Source: Ignelater luminosus
Taxonomy: Eukaryota > Arthropoda > Insecta > Coleoptera > Elateridae
Length of the DNA: 64,000 nt
Reading direction: 5' to 3'
NCBI GenBank assembly: GCA_011009095.1
Contig: VTPC01090589.1
Span: forward strand, 374,269 to 438,268
Shown: positions 1-12,730 of the stretch, one piece after another
How the letters are laid out: every line of letters starts with the position of its first letter
How positions within the stretch are numbered: position 1 is the first letter of the stretch
The notes under the pieces: model-generated
What the model saw: only the letters and a program-made list of their open reading frames with translations
Databases searched by the model: none
Told to the model about the DNA's origin: nothing
Program-made: the position numbers and the translations under genes

Positions 1-1308
1 TTCTGTCGTTATTAACTTACTTTAAATATGCTTTAAAACGCTTGACTGTAACTTTAGAAACTTTAGAAACTTAGAAACTTTATAAAACAATAGAACTGTA
101 GTTAATATGAAACAATTTTCTCTTACCATTAATTAATTGCAATAAACCGTATTATAAAAATTCTATTAAATTTAAAGGATATTTATAGACCCCATTAAAC
201 AAAGATAGGAATAACTTTATGTAATTTTACAGAGTAACAAGCCATCGCCAATGGTCTGAAAATAATCAATGTTTTTTTTAATAGGCGATTAAGTAGATGA
301 TTCGTAATACGGCCCAGTAAATTACATACCATCAGCTGCCAAATGTATGTACACTCCAGTTAACAAGTTATAATGCAACACCAACAACAGAACATTCGGG
401 CGATTTCTCAATTGCCTATGAAAAAATTACTCAAGTAGAATGGATTAGCTTAGGTTTGTTTAGGTTTTATTAAGTTCGGTATAATACTCAACAGTTTTCA
501 TCACTAAACTAATTATTGCGAATACCCCTCTGGTAAAATGCTTTATAAATCCCGACAAAGCAAGCAAAAAGTTCTCTATAATTTTAACGTGTTGCATTTT
601 AGATAGACAGCTTTATTTCCGTTTCATATGCAGAGTCGAACCTTCGAAAAACTTTGCCCGCGTTCTCACAATAAACACTTTACCGGCTGAATTTGCCAAT
701 TGATATAAATTTTGCGATTCCGTAAATAAAATGTTTGTTCTAACTAAAACCGTCTATTGTTTCGATTCAATAAAAATTCAATTAATTCAGTAACTTGAAC
801 TTCAATTATCATTGTTGTTTATACTATAAACTAAACTTCTATATTAATACTCATTTTAAAAATTTCTGAAATTATTTGCTTAAGTGTTAGTAAGTAGCGA
901 CTTAGAATTCTATTCACTTATTTCACTCGAGCTCGCAAGTTTAATTTGACAGACTAATCTTCGCAATTTTGCATATTTGGCTACGACTCACTTTCAATCA
1001 TTTAGAAGTTGATTTCAGTTTTTCCACACATTATTGATCAATCAGTCAAATCAGATAGATTCTATCAAGCCTCTTTGTTGGTTGAGCTTCGGAAGTCGAA
1101 AGATAGACTTGGTTTAGATCAATGCCCGGTTGGATGTTTAAACCTTGAAGTACTTTGTCACATTTTATGCAAATCTTCCCCTTTTAGCAATTTTGAGCAT
1201 CGCGCTTTTTGTATTAATTGGCAAAAAGACAAGTTGATCTTGCAACTTCACATGAATTTTGGAAAGTTATCTTCTAATTTATATTTTTTTTTATTTGATC
1301 GTTCGGCC
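1..1308. other. Non-coding A+T-rich stretch
   Basis: I recognise no gene here. A short direct repeat of the form actttagaaa occurs about three times near positions 50-85. An open frame at 1009-1323 shows no motif I know, and its last codons run into the retrotransposon fragment that starts near 1309, so I treat it as chance. Confidence 0.5.
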
Positions 1309-2000
1309 CATCTCCAACTCTAAAGCTAGTTTGTTAGCAGTTAGTTTTTTGTGTAAAGCCTAAATTATCAGCAAGGTCTCTAATTCCATTTTTGACCGTT
1401 GCTTGGGTTAGTTTAAGTAGAATTAGGTGAGCTAAGGCTCACAATCGTGGAAATGAGAAAAGTAAATTTAGAAAATAAAGAAAAGTGGTAAAAAAAGGCA
1501 AGAGATGAAGTATGGGAAGATCTGGACATAAAGAGGACATGGAATACAAATGCAATAGTATTATCTCCCAAGAGAATGCAAACCCAAGGGTAGATGACAA
1601 TTAATGGCTCACAAAAGCGGCAGCAAAAATGAAGGCCAAAAAGATTGCAAACCCAGACGAAGTAATGCTAGAACTAGAATCCGCGCTATTCTACAGAATT
1701 AATCAATAATCTGAATGAATAATTAAATGAACCAACTTTTTCCATAAAGTGGAAGAAGACGCAGTGTGCGTATTAAACATAATGACTAAACTATACAAAC
1801 ATCTACTAAATAACAGAATCAGAGGAGAAATGGAACAGGAGGAGTAGACCAGAATGAAAGACAATTTTGTTTCAGAAAAGGGCGGAGCGCCATTGACGCA
1901 GTTCTTTGGTGCAAAAAAGAAATCCTAGAGGAGCTTTAAATAGATGGATTTCAACGTAACGGTTACAGGGACAGAAGAATACAAATAGTCATCGGATTCA
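1309..2000 (+). mobile_element. Non-LTR retrotransposon fragment (RT N-terminal part), copy 1
   Basis: This is a decayed piece of a LINE-type reverse transcriptase. Around 1608-1670 a frame reads TKAAAKMKAKKIANPDEVML, matching the early RT region where a lysine-rich stretch leads into a PD motif. Near 1770-1815 a frame gives CVLNIMTKLYKHLLNNRIRG (family pattern CLLNT.gK..E.l..R), and near 1863-1900 QFCFRKGRSAIDAV matches the QFGFRkgrSTiDAv block. Frames are broken by stops and shifts, so it is a pseudogene. The first 150 bp are clearly repeated at 6883-7030 in the same orientation, which shows an interspersed family. The clade (R1-, jockey- or I-like) cannot be fixed by eye. The copy loses similarity near 2000. 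Confidence 0.75.
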
Positions 2001-4200
2001 TTCTTATGCTATTTTTTTTATTATTATTGAAGATGAGTTTTCGTCAGAGTTTGTTTCAGCAGCAACCATCAAAGCCTAACTTAAGCAAACGTATTTGTGA
2101 TTCTTAGTGAATAGCAACCAGCTTGTGTTTTTTAACTAGATACTTAAGACTTTACTGCAAACATGATTTGAGCAGAAGACTTTCTGTTCAAAAATGATTT
2201 TTTCTCAGATTCTTTCATCAGGAATAAATCAGAATGTTTTTGTTGAGCTCAATTATTCTCTGGCAAATCAATAGCTTCAAGGAATTTCCACACAACTGTA
2301 TTTGTATCGGGTAACATTGTTTTGTTTCTCTTGTTCCCACGATGTGGGAAACATTCAACTAATAGCAAGAATATCTCTCGACAAATAGGATTTTAGATCT
2401 TTAAATATTTTCACTTCTACAATCTGCAATAGAGAACTATAAAATTCACGGTAGTTCAATCAAGATAAGAGAGATTAGAATAATAAATTGATACCTATGT
2501 GTTAGTTTGTGTGTTACTCTTCCACAATGAAAAATCACCTGTCGCCGCTACTTTATGATAATGTACTAACTGAAAAATTCCATATTTTTAGAAATATTCA
2601 GCAAAGCTTTACTATATGCGTTATTTAATTACATCAGTTGCGAGCTCAATAAACTAGCCTCTTTTGATGTAACATTAATTATGTAATAAAGTTTTGATGC
2701 GCAATAATTAAAAATTAATAACTGAAAGGTTTAAACAAAAGTTAGTTAATGTAGCTTTATACTTTCTACCATCAAGCTTACAGTCAAAAACAATTTCCTC
2801 TTTATTGTTTTATAAAATATGCTTTTATACAGTGTAGCTACCAGAAAATATAAATTAGGTATAAGAAAAGAAGTTCGAATTTAACAAAGTTATAGTGTAA
2901 GCAGATGACACGACACTGATTAATGTGGCAAATAATGGAGAGGACTTGTTATGCAAACAACGAATGAACTAAGTGGAGAGTGATTTACTGTGAATAAATT
3001 AGTTGTTCGTAGTAACGATAAAACTAGGAAAACACGATTTATGACCAGAAATCATTTTGATGGTGATGCGTTTACCGCCATAAAACGTCTTATTGTTTTG
3101 TTTTATGTACGTATGTACGGCTTTGAAATGTCAAATGAGAATGTTTTCATCAGAAAATTACCCGCACATGAGTTTATTATTACAGAACATATCACTTCGA
3201 GGTAATACGAAAAACGCACAACCGAATCTAAAACGGGAATAATAAATAACTGTAAACATTTCAGTAATGTTTTTAAAATGACTTCTCATTTGTTTCAGCC
3301 TTGTATAAAAGTTACTGAAAAGTGTGGTTATTGTAACCACTTATAACTTTCACGAACCACGAAATCTTGAGGATTAATGTTTTCTGTACTGACTGATTGT
3401 GATTGTGACTTTTCACCTGATGTTATTAGTCAGTTTTAAAACTAGAACTTAAAGTAATCAATATGACGTAATAACAATGTCAAGTACAATTGTGTCTTCC
3501 ATTTTAGATGAATTCGTGGAGTATCTCGGTTGTTATTAGACATAGAAGAAAGGAGTTTGCATCATACTGTCCTAACTTTCCAAGCCGCATTCATTAAATG
3601 AAAACGAAATTTCGTGTTCTTTTGTTTTTCTGTTATGAGCAAATATTCGAAATCTGTCATTTTGTCGAAAGTGCTGCCATTCTATTTTTGTAGAAATAAT
3701 AGAAACTGCTGACGTTATTTAGTTAAATATAATTTATGTAGATGTTTCTAATAATGGAAGTCATAGTTGGTTTAGCCACCACCAGAAAGAGAATTTTAAG
3801 TATTTTTCAATAACATAAGTATTTTTACATTTTAAAATCTATATTCAGTTTCCAATCAAAAATGTGGAAACTGACAATTTTTGACGTGTCATCCATGATT
3901 TGCTTTATTTATATTTGTTGATAAAGTAAGCCAAAAAGTAGGCAAAAAACTTGTTTGGTGTATTGCTGCCAATACCAAGTCCTATTTGTAAACATAAATT
4001 AAATTGTTAAAACTGTGAGATTTAAATATGAAAAATGAAGATTTTTCTTCAAAGACCTTAAGTTACTGGTCAGTTGAAACCGAGTTGGTTCTACACCTTC
4101 ACACCACTATTTGCTAATTGACTACTGGCGAAACGAACGAAAATAGAATATTACGGTATATTTCAAGAGATAAGAATTCTGCAATAGTGGATGTTTCAAA
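2001..4200. other. Unassigned A+T-rich sequence between two retrotransposon fragments
   Basis: No gene or known repeat is recognised. The left flank ends in the RT region of a non-LTR element and the right flank (4201-4375) resembles a later part of the same family. The stretch could therefore be an insertion into one element, but I found no target duplication or terminal repeats to prove that. Short open frames at 2990-3205 (+) and 3158-3340 (-) overlap each other and have no motif. Confidence 0.4.
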
Positions 4201-4375
4201 ACTATATGCCGCTATTTACACATTCTATACTGGTCATTAGGTGTTTGTAGGAATTCATCACTGCCGAGATGAAGGGTATCGTAAAAGATGTAACTATCAT
4301 TTCTTCCTTAAATTTACCTCTCTGTATCAATTATAAGAAATCGAATAGTATGATAGTGCTAAAGAAGAGTGTGGG
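4201..4375 (+). mobile_element. Non-LTR retrotransposon 3'-part fragment
   Basis: This segment resembles 9850-10005, the later part of the interrupted non-LTR copy. Shared strings include cattctatactg/ctctatactg, gaattcatca followed by gagatg, and tttacctctctgtatca...ttataagaaatcga followed by agtgctaaag. The order and spacing agree in the two places. No open frame survives. It may belong with the fragment at 1309-2000 or be a separate truncated copy. Confidence 0.55.
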
Positions 4376-4517
4376 GACAAAAAATCTGGACAAAGTTCTA
4401 CCGCTGTAATCGAGGTACCTTTGAAAACAAAACTTTTCTAACCTTATAAGATTATTTGACACTTGTTAGTAATTGTTACTGATAATTCATGTCGAGCTAG
4501 TTGAAGTCTGTGTGATA

Positions 4518-5522
4518 ATGGAACACCTAAAAGAAATGAACGACGAAATATCGTTGCCGAATTTTACAAAACTCATATTCATTTGAAAAAAAGTCTTCAC
4601 TGTAAACCATTTTATTCAAATGAGAATACCAAAATCAACAATCTATGCCATTTGTGCAAGATAAGGACAATTCAGCACAAAGAAAACCAAGAAGTGGAAG
4701 ACCAACAAGAAAAATTCCCGAAAGGAAGAGACAAGCTCTTGTTTGTGCGGCTCATGGTAAGCTGGGTGTTTCATTACGGAAACTTGGTCGGAAATTTAAA
4801 ATCGACAAGAAATTTGTTAGTAACATATTGAAACAAAATAACGTGAGACTTTCTACGCGAAAATCAGCTCCCAAATATTCAGAGAAACAAAAATTAGAAC
4901 AAATACGAAAACTAAGAATTCTTTCAGAATCTGTTTTTTCGCCATCCAATGGTTTGACAACAATCATGGATGACGAATCATATTTCAGTTTTGATGGCAG
5001 CGACACTGCCAATAACAAACATTTTTATTATAAAGGAGCTGAAAATGTGGATCCCGAAGTACATTTCAAGCGACACAAGAAATTGTAGTCAAAAGTGTTG
5101 GACTGGTTGGCATTTCGTCACTGGGACATTCTTCTGCTTTTATTTGTCCATCTGACAATTCCATTAATGGGAATATTTATGAAAAATATTGTGTAAGATC
5201 CCGACTTGCTCGTTTCATCAGAAATAAACACTCTGATAGAGATTTTATGTTTTGGCCGGATATGGCAACAGCCCATTATGCGGCCAATGTTATTGCTGCG
5301 TATGAAGATCTAAATATTAATTATATTCCAAAAGAAAAAAATGTTCCAAACGTTTATCAGTTAAGACCCATTGAATGTTTCTGGCGAAATCTGAAGAGAG
5401 AAATTTATTCTGGTGGATGGGAAGCTTCCAGTCATAAGGAATTAAAGCAACATATACTGTTAAAAATTTGGCAATCAAAAACATCGAAATTTGAAAATTT
5501 AATGCACCGTACACTGGTCTGA
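4518..5522 (+). pseudogene. Tc1/mariner-superfamily transposase relic, DD37E type
   Basis: This is a DNA transposase of the DDE fold that would cut and reinsert its own element at TA. The N-terminus keeps an HTH-like stretch near 4640-4660 (frame reading IPKSTIYAICAR), followed by the RKPRSGRPTRKI motif and then the second HTH region (LGVSLRKLGRKFKIDKKFV). The catalytic region shows the first Asp in MDDESYFSFD (4966-4995), the second in FWPDMATAHYA (5250-5282) and the final Glu in RPIECFWRNLKREIY (5368-5412). Exactly 37 residues separate the second Asp from the Glu, which defines the DD37E class known from mosquitoes (ITmD37E). At least two frameshifts near the N-terminus and one near 5088-5092, just after HFKRHKKL, break the frame. 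A separate 121-bp tandem repeat begins about 65 bp after the stop. No terminal inverted repeats were found. Confidence 0.88.
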
Positions 5523-5587
5523 AATCCCGAAAACGTGATGAAAATATAAAAACGTTGTTCTACGTCCACAAAGATTTACATATTGGG

Positions 5588-5945
5588 GTTTTCGAGGTCA
5601 TTGATTACGATTTAGAAGTCAAAATCTAAAAATCCAATATGACGGATAAATTTTTTTTTCAGTTGCTCGATTGGGCTGTAAATTAATTTCATCATATTTC
5701 TGAGATCGCTAATTACGATTGTAAAATCAAAATTAAAAAATTTAAAATGGCGGATCCAATATGGCGGACAAGATGTTTTTGAGTCGCTTGATTGGGCTCA
5801 AAATGAATTTCATCATATTTCTGAGGTCTCTAACAAAAGTTATTAAGTCAAAATTTAAAAATCTAAAATGGCGGATCCAATATGGCGTACAAGATATTTT
5901 TGAGTCGCTCGATTGGGCTGAAAATGAATTCCATCATACAAATAA
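5588..5945. repeat. Tandem repeat, about 121-bp unit, three copies
   Basis: A unit of about 121 bp recurs three times. The landmark ccaatatg(a/g)cgg falls at 5634, 5756 and 5877, giving periods of 122 and 121. Each unit also carries ttgctcgattgggct or a close variant, followed by atttcatcatatttctgag. The copies are diverged but clearly alignable. The array starts directly behind the DD37E transposase, so it could be part of that element's 3' region or a local satellite. Confidence 0.85.
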
Positions 5946-6882
5946 GTATTTTGACAGCTATTGCGAAACACGTGCATTATTTTTGTTCGAACACATATGA
6001 GCAGCTGTTCTTTGTCAATTATGTTAGTTCATTGAATTACATGTATGTGGTAATCAAGGTCGTCACAGAATTCTGCAGAAGCCATAGTTGTTTTTCTACA
6101 TTTGTAAATTGTAAAGTTTTTTCTTTTGTATGATTGTTTTAAAAAAACTGCATTGTGGTAATTTTAATGTTTGTTTTCAGCACATCACTTATTTCAATTA
6201 TAATTCTACGTATCTCTATCTGACTGATCCATTTTAAATCTTCAAAAAAAGGTTAATAATTAATGAAACAGCACTACTGTAAACAATATCTTATTTTGGA
6301 GATTTGCTTTCAACATGTTCTAACTGATCAAGTGGCTCTTGTAAACTACCTCCCTCTCTCACAGTCATCACAAACCGGCAGATGTTTGTACGGAATTTGG
6401 AACTTCAAACATCCAAGTATACAACCTAAAAACTAAAATTCTCGAAATGAAAAATTTGTTTTTTTACTTTTGGCCAGCTTTTTGTGATTTCGGACCAGTG
6501 TGCGCCGTGTTCAAACAAAAATTCGCCAAGCAAGCCGGTATTGTGCTGATTCCGTTCTTTAAAGTTAGCATATTGTTTGTATTATTTAAATATTTCATTT
6601 GGTATTTTTCAATAAAGATATGTTGTTTTAAAATCTGTCCAGATTTTTTGTCTCCCACACCCTGATATTGGAAAAACAAGAAATTCTAGATTAAACATTG
6701 TGCAATTGTTTTTTCTTTTAGTTATCTTTGCGTCTTTACATTTAGAGCAAATAAATACTTTTATGATCAAGATTCAATGGAACGCCGTTGTACCATGACA
6801 CAACGGCTGACGCTCATTGATTTTGGATATTTAGCTACGATACTTGTTTGGTTCTTAGTCACATTTGCAGAGGTAATTCAAA
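5946..6882. other. No gene recognised
   Basis: Short overlapping open frames occur on both strands (for example 6447-6665 + and 6464-6679 -), which is typical of chance in this composition. I see no motif or repeat partner. Confidence 0.4.
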
Positions 6883-7468
6883 CATCTCCGACTCTAGAAC
6901 TAGTCTACTAGCAGTTAGTCTTTTTGACTAAATCCTAAATTATCGGCAAGGTCTCTAATTCCATTCTTAACAGTAACAAACTTAGCTTGGGTTACTTTTG
7001 GTAGAATTAGGTGAGGTGAGACTCACAACTACGCTGATAAAAAAAATAGTATTTGGAAAATAAGGAGAAACTTTAAAAAGCGACCAACAAGATAGAAGAT
7101 AAAGGACGGAAAGATGTGTTTAAAGATTTAGATAAAGTATGGAGGAATAGAACCAGATAATGTAGAACGTAAAGGAACTATTATCCTACAAGGAAATGCA
7201 AACCGTAAAATTGATGACAATTTATTGCTCACAGAAGCGGCAGCAACGATAAATGCCAAACACGTTGCCCACCCAGAACTATCATAGCTCAAATATTAAT
7301 AAATAAATCTATTGAACGAACTGACTTTTCCCAAAGAGTGGGAGAAGACACATTTGGTCCCTTAGATAAACAGAGTCGAGAACAGGATGCCGCTCTTGCC
7401 TATAGGTCGTTGTGCCTATTAAATACAATGGTTAAACTATACGAGCATCTACCAAATAGAATCAGGGG
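6883..7468 (+). mobile_element. Non-LTR retrotransposon, copy 2, left part (split by an LTR)
   Basis: The sequence repeats 1309-1820 in the same orientation: acatctccgactctag, then tcggcaaggtctctaattcc, then agaattaggtgag and gctcacagaagcggcagcaa. The RT frame reads FPKEWEKTHLVP near 7330-7365 and SLCLLNTMVKLYEHL near 7407-7450, which is the classic block ahead of the RT palm. At 7465-7468 it stops at aatcagggg, where a 2.1-kb insertion begins. The frame resumes at 9556 with ataaatgcaac, aligned with copy 1 except for a single base. Stops and shifts show it is dead. Confidence 0.8.
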
Positions 7469-9555
7469 TGTAATGTCATTTTAAAGTTTTGCATACTTAT
7501 CCGAATTTTACGTTAAATTTTGCTTTAAATACATTCATTTAATATAAATTTATCGCTTCGTCTTACTTTTTAATGTTTAGCAAGTTGTTTCTATTGCTTA
7601 ACAGATATTTTTATTTGGAGTTCTGTTGTTAAGAATTAAAATATGTTCCATAAATGGTTTTATGCTTCTTTCATTAGTGAAATCCGATACATTATTTTAT
7701 GACCCGAACGTGCTTTGTGCTGTTTTTAAATCTTTGTTATATTTTTCAATTGTATTTCCAAGAAAGAACATGTTCGTAATTTGCTAATTCATGTCTGGCA
7801 GAAGACAGTTCTACAGTAAAGAAATGATATCCAGTAGTTTTCCATTATCCAATTTATCGACTGTATTTTGTTTGGGGATATCGTATACAACTGACTTTTC
7901 TATTTTACCAAACCGTTCCCTTTGTTGGTACTTTGTGATTTTCTCGGGGAGTCGAAATTTGGACACCGTGGAACGCGGGTGTTCACCGCGCCCTCCCGGG
8001 TCCAAGCGGACCAGGTGCTTCTCGCGTTTTGTTTCGATCTTTAAGTGTGGCGCACGGTTAATTTCGACATTTTAGTGGCTGTGAATTTGCTTTGGTTTTC
8101 TATTTGGTTTATGGGCATTAATTTACATTTTGAGTTAATCTTTGAGGGAGGCCTCTTTGAGGATTAAAATATTGACGCATCATTGTGCGGATGAACGTAA
8201 AAATTCATATGCTGAAAGGTGTTACCTGTATTTTTACTAGTACCTTCATTAGAAGGATCGCGTAAAGAAGTAACCGTGTCGAGCCAGTTATTTGGAAATT
8301 ATTTAATCCCACTTTCTTCTTGAGTTTTGGTTTAGTCATTACGAAAATCTCCGTTATGTACCTGGTGTTCTTTGACTCCGTTATCTTCGTCATACTCCCT
8401 GGCTGATGGAATCAATATCCCATCTTCAGTGTCCATCGAGAGATCTGGTATTCTCTTCGTTATTGAGAAAATTAAAGTTTTGTGTTTGTGGAAGTTAAGT
8501 GTTTAAAAATTTATTATGGTTGAAGCCATGCCTCCTCGAAATTAAATTTAGTGTAAATTCAATTCTTTTGTATTTGGAAAAGTTGCTGGAAACTCAAAGG
8601 ACCTCCAGATTTAGAGTAAGGAATAATTGTTTATGTTACATATATTTGTTTGTATTTTTAAGTTGTTTTGTTCAAATGCTTTGAGTATTTAACCTTAATG
8701 TTTGGTTTATTTTAATGTTAGAAAAGTATCTTTATAGTGTATTCTCTCCGGAAAGATCTAGGGAAAACAATAGGTAGTTTAAATTCTATAGTAATCTTTT
8801 GAACGTTTTTTTTTGTTTGAAGTAATACAAGTTCATATGCATTTATTTGACGGGTCCTTCAGACCTAATTTTTATGTAGTAATTGTCATTCTTTTATTTG
8901 ATGTTTGTAAAGTAATAATTTCTTCAATCAACCATATCATTTTGAATCCTTTTGTGAATGTTTATTTTACTGGATTTCACAGCATAATAATAAATTCATG
9001 TAGTTTAACTTTTGTGTTCTTATTTCTAGGAGTTTGTTTTTGTTTTATAAGCTTATTTAGGTGCCGTGATGATGGACCATGGCTTCTAGCAACCCGCATA
9101 ATATTTGATTTTGTGAATAAAGCTTTGTTTATAGTTTTGAGAAACGAGAGAGAGGCTGGAGGTTTATTAAGTTTTTTTATTTTAAGTTGCGGAACCAACA
9201 AAGATTCCTTGGTAAGTAAAAGAGAATACAATTTAGTCTCCGGACACGATTTTGAAGTGTTTATCTACAGGGTGGTATTTTGGGTGGACCCTATATACAG
9301 CGTGTTCGTCGGTGTGGAGACAGGTCGACGAATCACATCGTTTTGTGTGGCACTGTCTCCTGGCGCCCTTTTGGTATCTCTTTTAGGCTTTTCAGCTAAA
9401 AGCTAAGTTTTAGGCTCAGGTAAGATCATCAAAGCCTGGGTTATTTACTATTTTGGAACCTACTCCCGTCTTCGACATGAGCTATGAGCTTGAACATCTA
9501 CCGATATCTGGCTTATACGGGACTTGTGCATACTTTTGGGCATTTTTCCGTTACA
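7469..9555. mobile_element. Solo LTR, family A, copy 1 (2087 bp)
   Basis: The block starts TGTAATG (7469) and ends CGTTACA (9555), the TG...CA ends of long terminal repeats. It is flanked by the 4-bp direct repeat GGGG (7465-7468 and 9556-9559). The host non-LTR sequence resumes exactly after it, so the empty site can be read from copy 1 of that element. Similar ends, length and internal landmarks (ctggcgccctt about 190 bp from the right end; gaacatct.ccg near the right end) occur at 17279-19417. No gag or pol is present, so it is a solo LTR. A 197-codon open frame at 8813-9406 lies inside and has no recognisable domain. The superfamily (Gypsy or BEL are likely from a 4-bp duplication) is an inference. 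Confidence 0.8.
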
Positions 9556-10010
9556 GGGGATAAATGCAACAAAATTAAGCAGACCAGAACGAAAGACAAT
9601 TTGTTTCAGAAGAAAATGCTACATGGGAGGGAATCATAGAAGAGCTATTAAATAAAGGAATTTCAACATATTTATCTAGTAAAGATAATAGGTGGCTGCA
9701 GGTTATAGGGACAGAAAAATACTAAATCACCAGAAGTTTTGTTCAGAGATCAGTGTTGGAACCGCTCCAATCAACATACATTACAACAATTCTAAACCTG
9801 AAGATACTAAAAGGCATGGCAGTAATCAAATATGTCGACAATGTGCGGCTACTAACATACTCTATACTGTTCATCAGAAAATAAAGTTTTATGATGGGTT
9901 TCTAGAAATTCATCATTTCTGAGATGCAGAGTTCCGAAATTTTAAGTTTACCTCTCTATATCAGTTATAAGAAATCGAGTAATACCAGAGTGCTAAAGAT
10001 ATTAGAAAAA
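9556..10010 (+). mobile_element. Non-LTR retrotransposon, copy 2, right part
   Basis: This continues the copy that begins at 6883. The sequence agcagaccag.a.gaaagacaatt.tgtttcag matches copy 1 at 1845-1880. Further on, a frame reads MAVIKYVDNVRLLTY (9819-9862), which corresponds to the RT palm motif YxDD with the last Asp changed to Asn. The tail (9905-10005) resembles 4245-4365. The coding frame is broken in several places. Confidence 0.75.
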
Positions 10011-12730
10011 CAAAAGATTTTAGTTCAAACATTGTGAATTTCAAGGCGTAAGGTATTTTTATTAATAAAGGGTACTGCCCAAAAGCTCAGTTTTTAAGAA
10101 GGTACTAATTGTAATGATTTGGCTTTCGAGATATCGAAGGAAAACAAGTTTTAGATTGAATCTTAACACTCTCTATATTATAAATAGTACATCATCAGAT
10201 ATACATTTTGAGAACTTTTCTATTTTAATCATGTGTACTGTAATCAATGAAATTAACAGAAAGATTCATACAGCAGATTTTTGGGTTTTTCGTTCAAGAA
10301 TGCATTGTTTAATGCAAAGCAAGATTTCCAGAAATTTGTTTGCATCAGATTTCAAGTATTTTGAAATCTAACTGGAATATGTTGCATGGTCATTACTACA
10401 ATGCGTCCATTTTTTTATCGGTATTTATGTCAATGTCTGTATCAGTGATAGGAATTTAAAAAACCTTTGACGCTCTGTATCTAGTAAATAGTACATTTTG
10501 GAGTATAAGTTGATATGAATACTTATGTCTATGTCAGAAACACCTTGTGTAGCCAATAACAAAATCTAAAGGTTGTTCGAATGATGTTTTTCTAACATAA
10601 ATAAGAACTCATATTAAAAGGACAAAAGTAGTAAAATTATGGTCGTTCGGGATTATTTATTTTAATTTCTGAAAGTTCTCAAAACGAAGAATTTTGGTAA
10701 AAAAGAAGCAAAATCGTAAGAAACTTTATCTGTCATTTTGAGCACATATTCTAGACCAATTTTATAACTACTTCTTGTATCTTGATGTTTTATTGGTTAA
10801 TCTTCAAAGTACTTTTCCAACATGGCAAATACAAAAATTCAATTTTAAATATCTACGTATGTGAGGAATAACACCCTGTATGTAAATACAAATGGAACTA
10901 CTCATAAGAATATAACAGACTTGATAAGCATCCAAAGAATATTAAGAAATACATTTACAAATCAGTGTTATTGTTAGTGTTTTATTTATAGTTCCCGATT
11001 AATTAATTTTGCTGTGTAAATCCTCACAGAAAATTCTGAAACGGAAAGAGTAAAGTGTCAGAAGACGTCGTATATCATATGGTTACACGCTTTTTTTTCT
11101 AAAAAAAATGATTAATTTGAAACACATTCTGCACACGCTTTTTTTGCTGAACTAGATTTCGGCCCACATGTTTAAGATCCACAAAATATATCACACACAA
11201 AAGAAAATTATTTCATTTGTTCCTATCATTTTTTGTGATTGTTTTGCTGCTAAATTAGAAATTAATTTCATGCATTTCTTTTATAAAAACAAGATGTTAT
11301 TTCCATCGGCTTTAAAATGGTTAAAGTATTTGTTGATAATAAATAATAAATGTGATGATTTTTGAATTATAAAGCGTTTATCCAAATAAAAATGCACGGT
11401 TGCATGTGTACAATGTAACCTTAAATTGCTTCATAGAATATTGAAACATCAATTTAACAACAGATAGGATTTTAGTTTAAATAATAAATTTTAATTTTTA
11501 CCCTGGATTTCTCTTGCTAAACAAATGTAATTAATTATAAAATATTCAGCTCGTTGCATAAACCAAATGACTGTCAATTAGTATTATACATAACCTCAAT
11601 TAATTGCATTTTACTACGATAATGCATTAATTTGAAATTTAAATTGCATAATAGGATCTAGTTACGTTTCCATGGCTTCTCTAGGTGTTACTGTATAATG
11701 AAATTTATTTCTATTCAGAAACGTTTTTTCTTTTTCATACTAAACATTCAGAAGGAAAAGAAGAATAAGCAAAAATAAAATAGTAATAAATTAAAATCAA
11801 TTACATTTAATAAAAGCCAAATAGGTACTTATAATTCAAAGTGAAAGAAAAATGCAAAAATATAAAATTGACTTGTATAGGAAACCGTGTTAAATCGGAT
11901 TATTAACTTATCGACGTCTTCCAAAAATACTGGAGAGTTTCGAGAAATATCAATTTAGGAGTAAATTCAATTATTTGAAAAATTTCAACTTGCACCTTCC
12001 CACCGTTATTAAAGATGGGCAACGTTTAACGTTAAACTCAAATGGAAATCCACTGTATTGTGCATTGAATTACGTAATGTAGATTATTTCTCCGAATAAT
12101 TTAATTAGAATTTACACATAAAGCCAATTAGTAGATAATGCAAAGGAAGGCTGGAACTACCGTCTAACAAAGTTCAAGATATTTATTTTGGTTTACTTTT
12201 CTTCTACCTTGTGCTATCGTTTCACACTTTGGTGGTGGTGCAATATATTTTCCGTGCTCCCACCCCCTTCCTAAGTGTATATCATGAAGGTTATAAAGCA
12301 TTTAAACAGATTAATCAAGTAAATACTCCCAAAATACAAAGTTTTTAAATCGATAATATACAGTATTTAGTTATTTGACAGAAGTGGTCAATACTATGGT
12401 AAATAATATGAGACTTAGTTTGCAAGACTTGGGCAAACCAAATAGCTATATTACGCGTATGCGCAATAGCAAATAACTCTTCATATTTCAGCTATGTTGC
12501 ATAAGACGTTTTGATTTGCAGATCAAATGCAGCCTTCATATTTTTTTACATCACCAGCCGCCACTGATAAATAAAAATTAAATTTTAGTAGCGTCAATCT
12601 TGATACATAATTCATTTAAACTTTACTATGGTCGTGCAATAGGCTTCAAATACATGAAAGATACAAAAATGTAAACTTACATTCATGGAATCAAACAAAT
12701 CAAAATTATGTTAGTAGAGTGTGGATAACT
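10011..12730. other. Non-coding A+T-rich stretch with one TIR-like tip
   Basis: No gene is recognised. At 10869-10880 the string acaccctgtatg resembles the ends of insect Tc1/mariner-type elements (reverse of atacagggtg), but no matching left end was found. It may close an old non-autonomous element lying to its left. The rest is low-complexity A+T sequence with short chance frames. Confidence 0.4.

Noticed and set aside
9355..9372. tggcgccctt resembles the start of a retroviral primer-binding site
   Set aside because: It lies about 190 bp inside the LTR end in both copies, not directly after it, and the match to a tRNA 3' end stops after ten bases.
8813..9406. 197-codon open frame, the longest on the plus strand in the first 40 kb apart from transposase
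   Set aside because: It lies wholly inside the solo LTR, has no recognisable domain, and the frame is not preserved in the second LTR copy.
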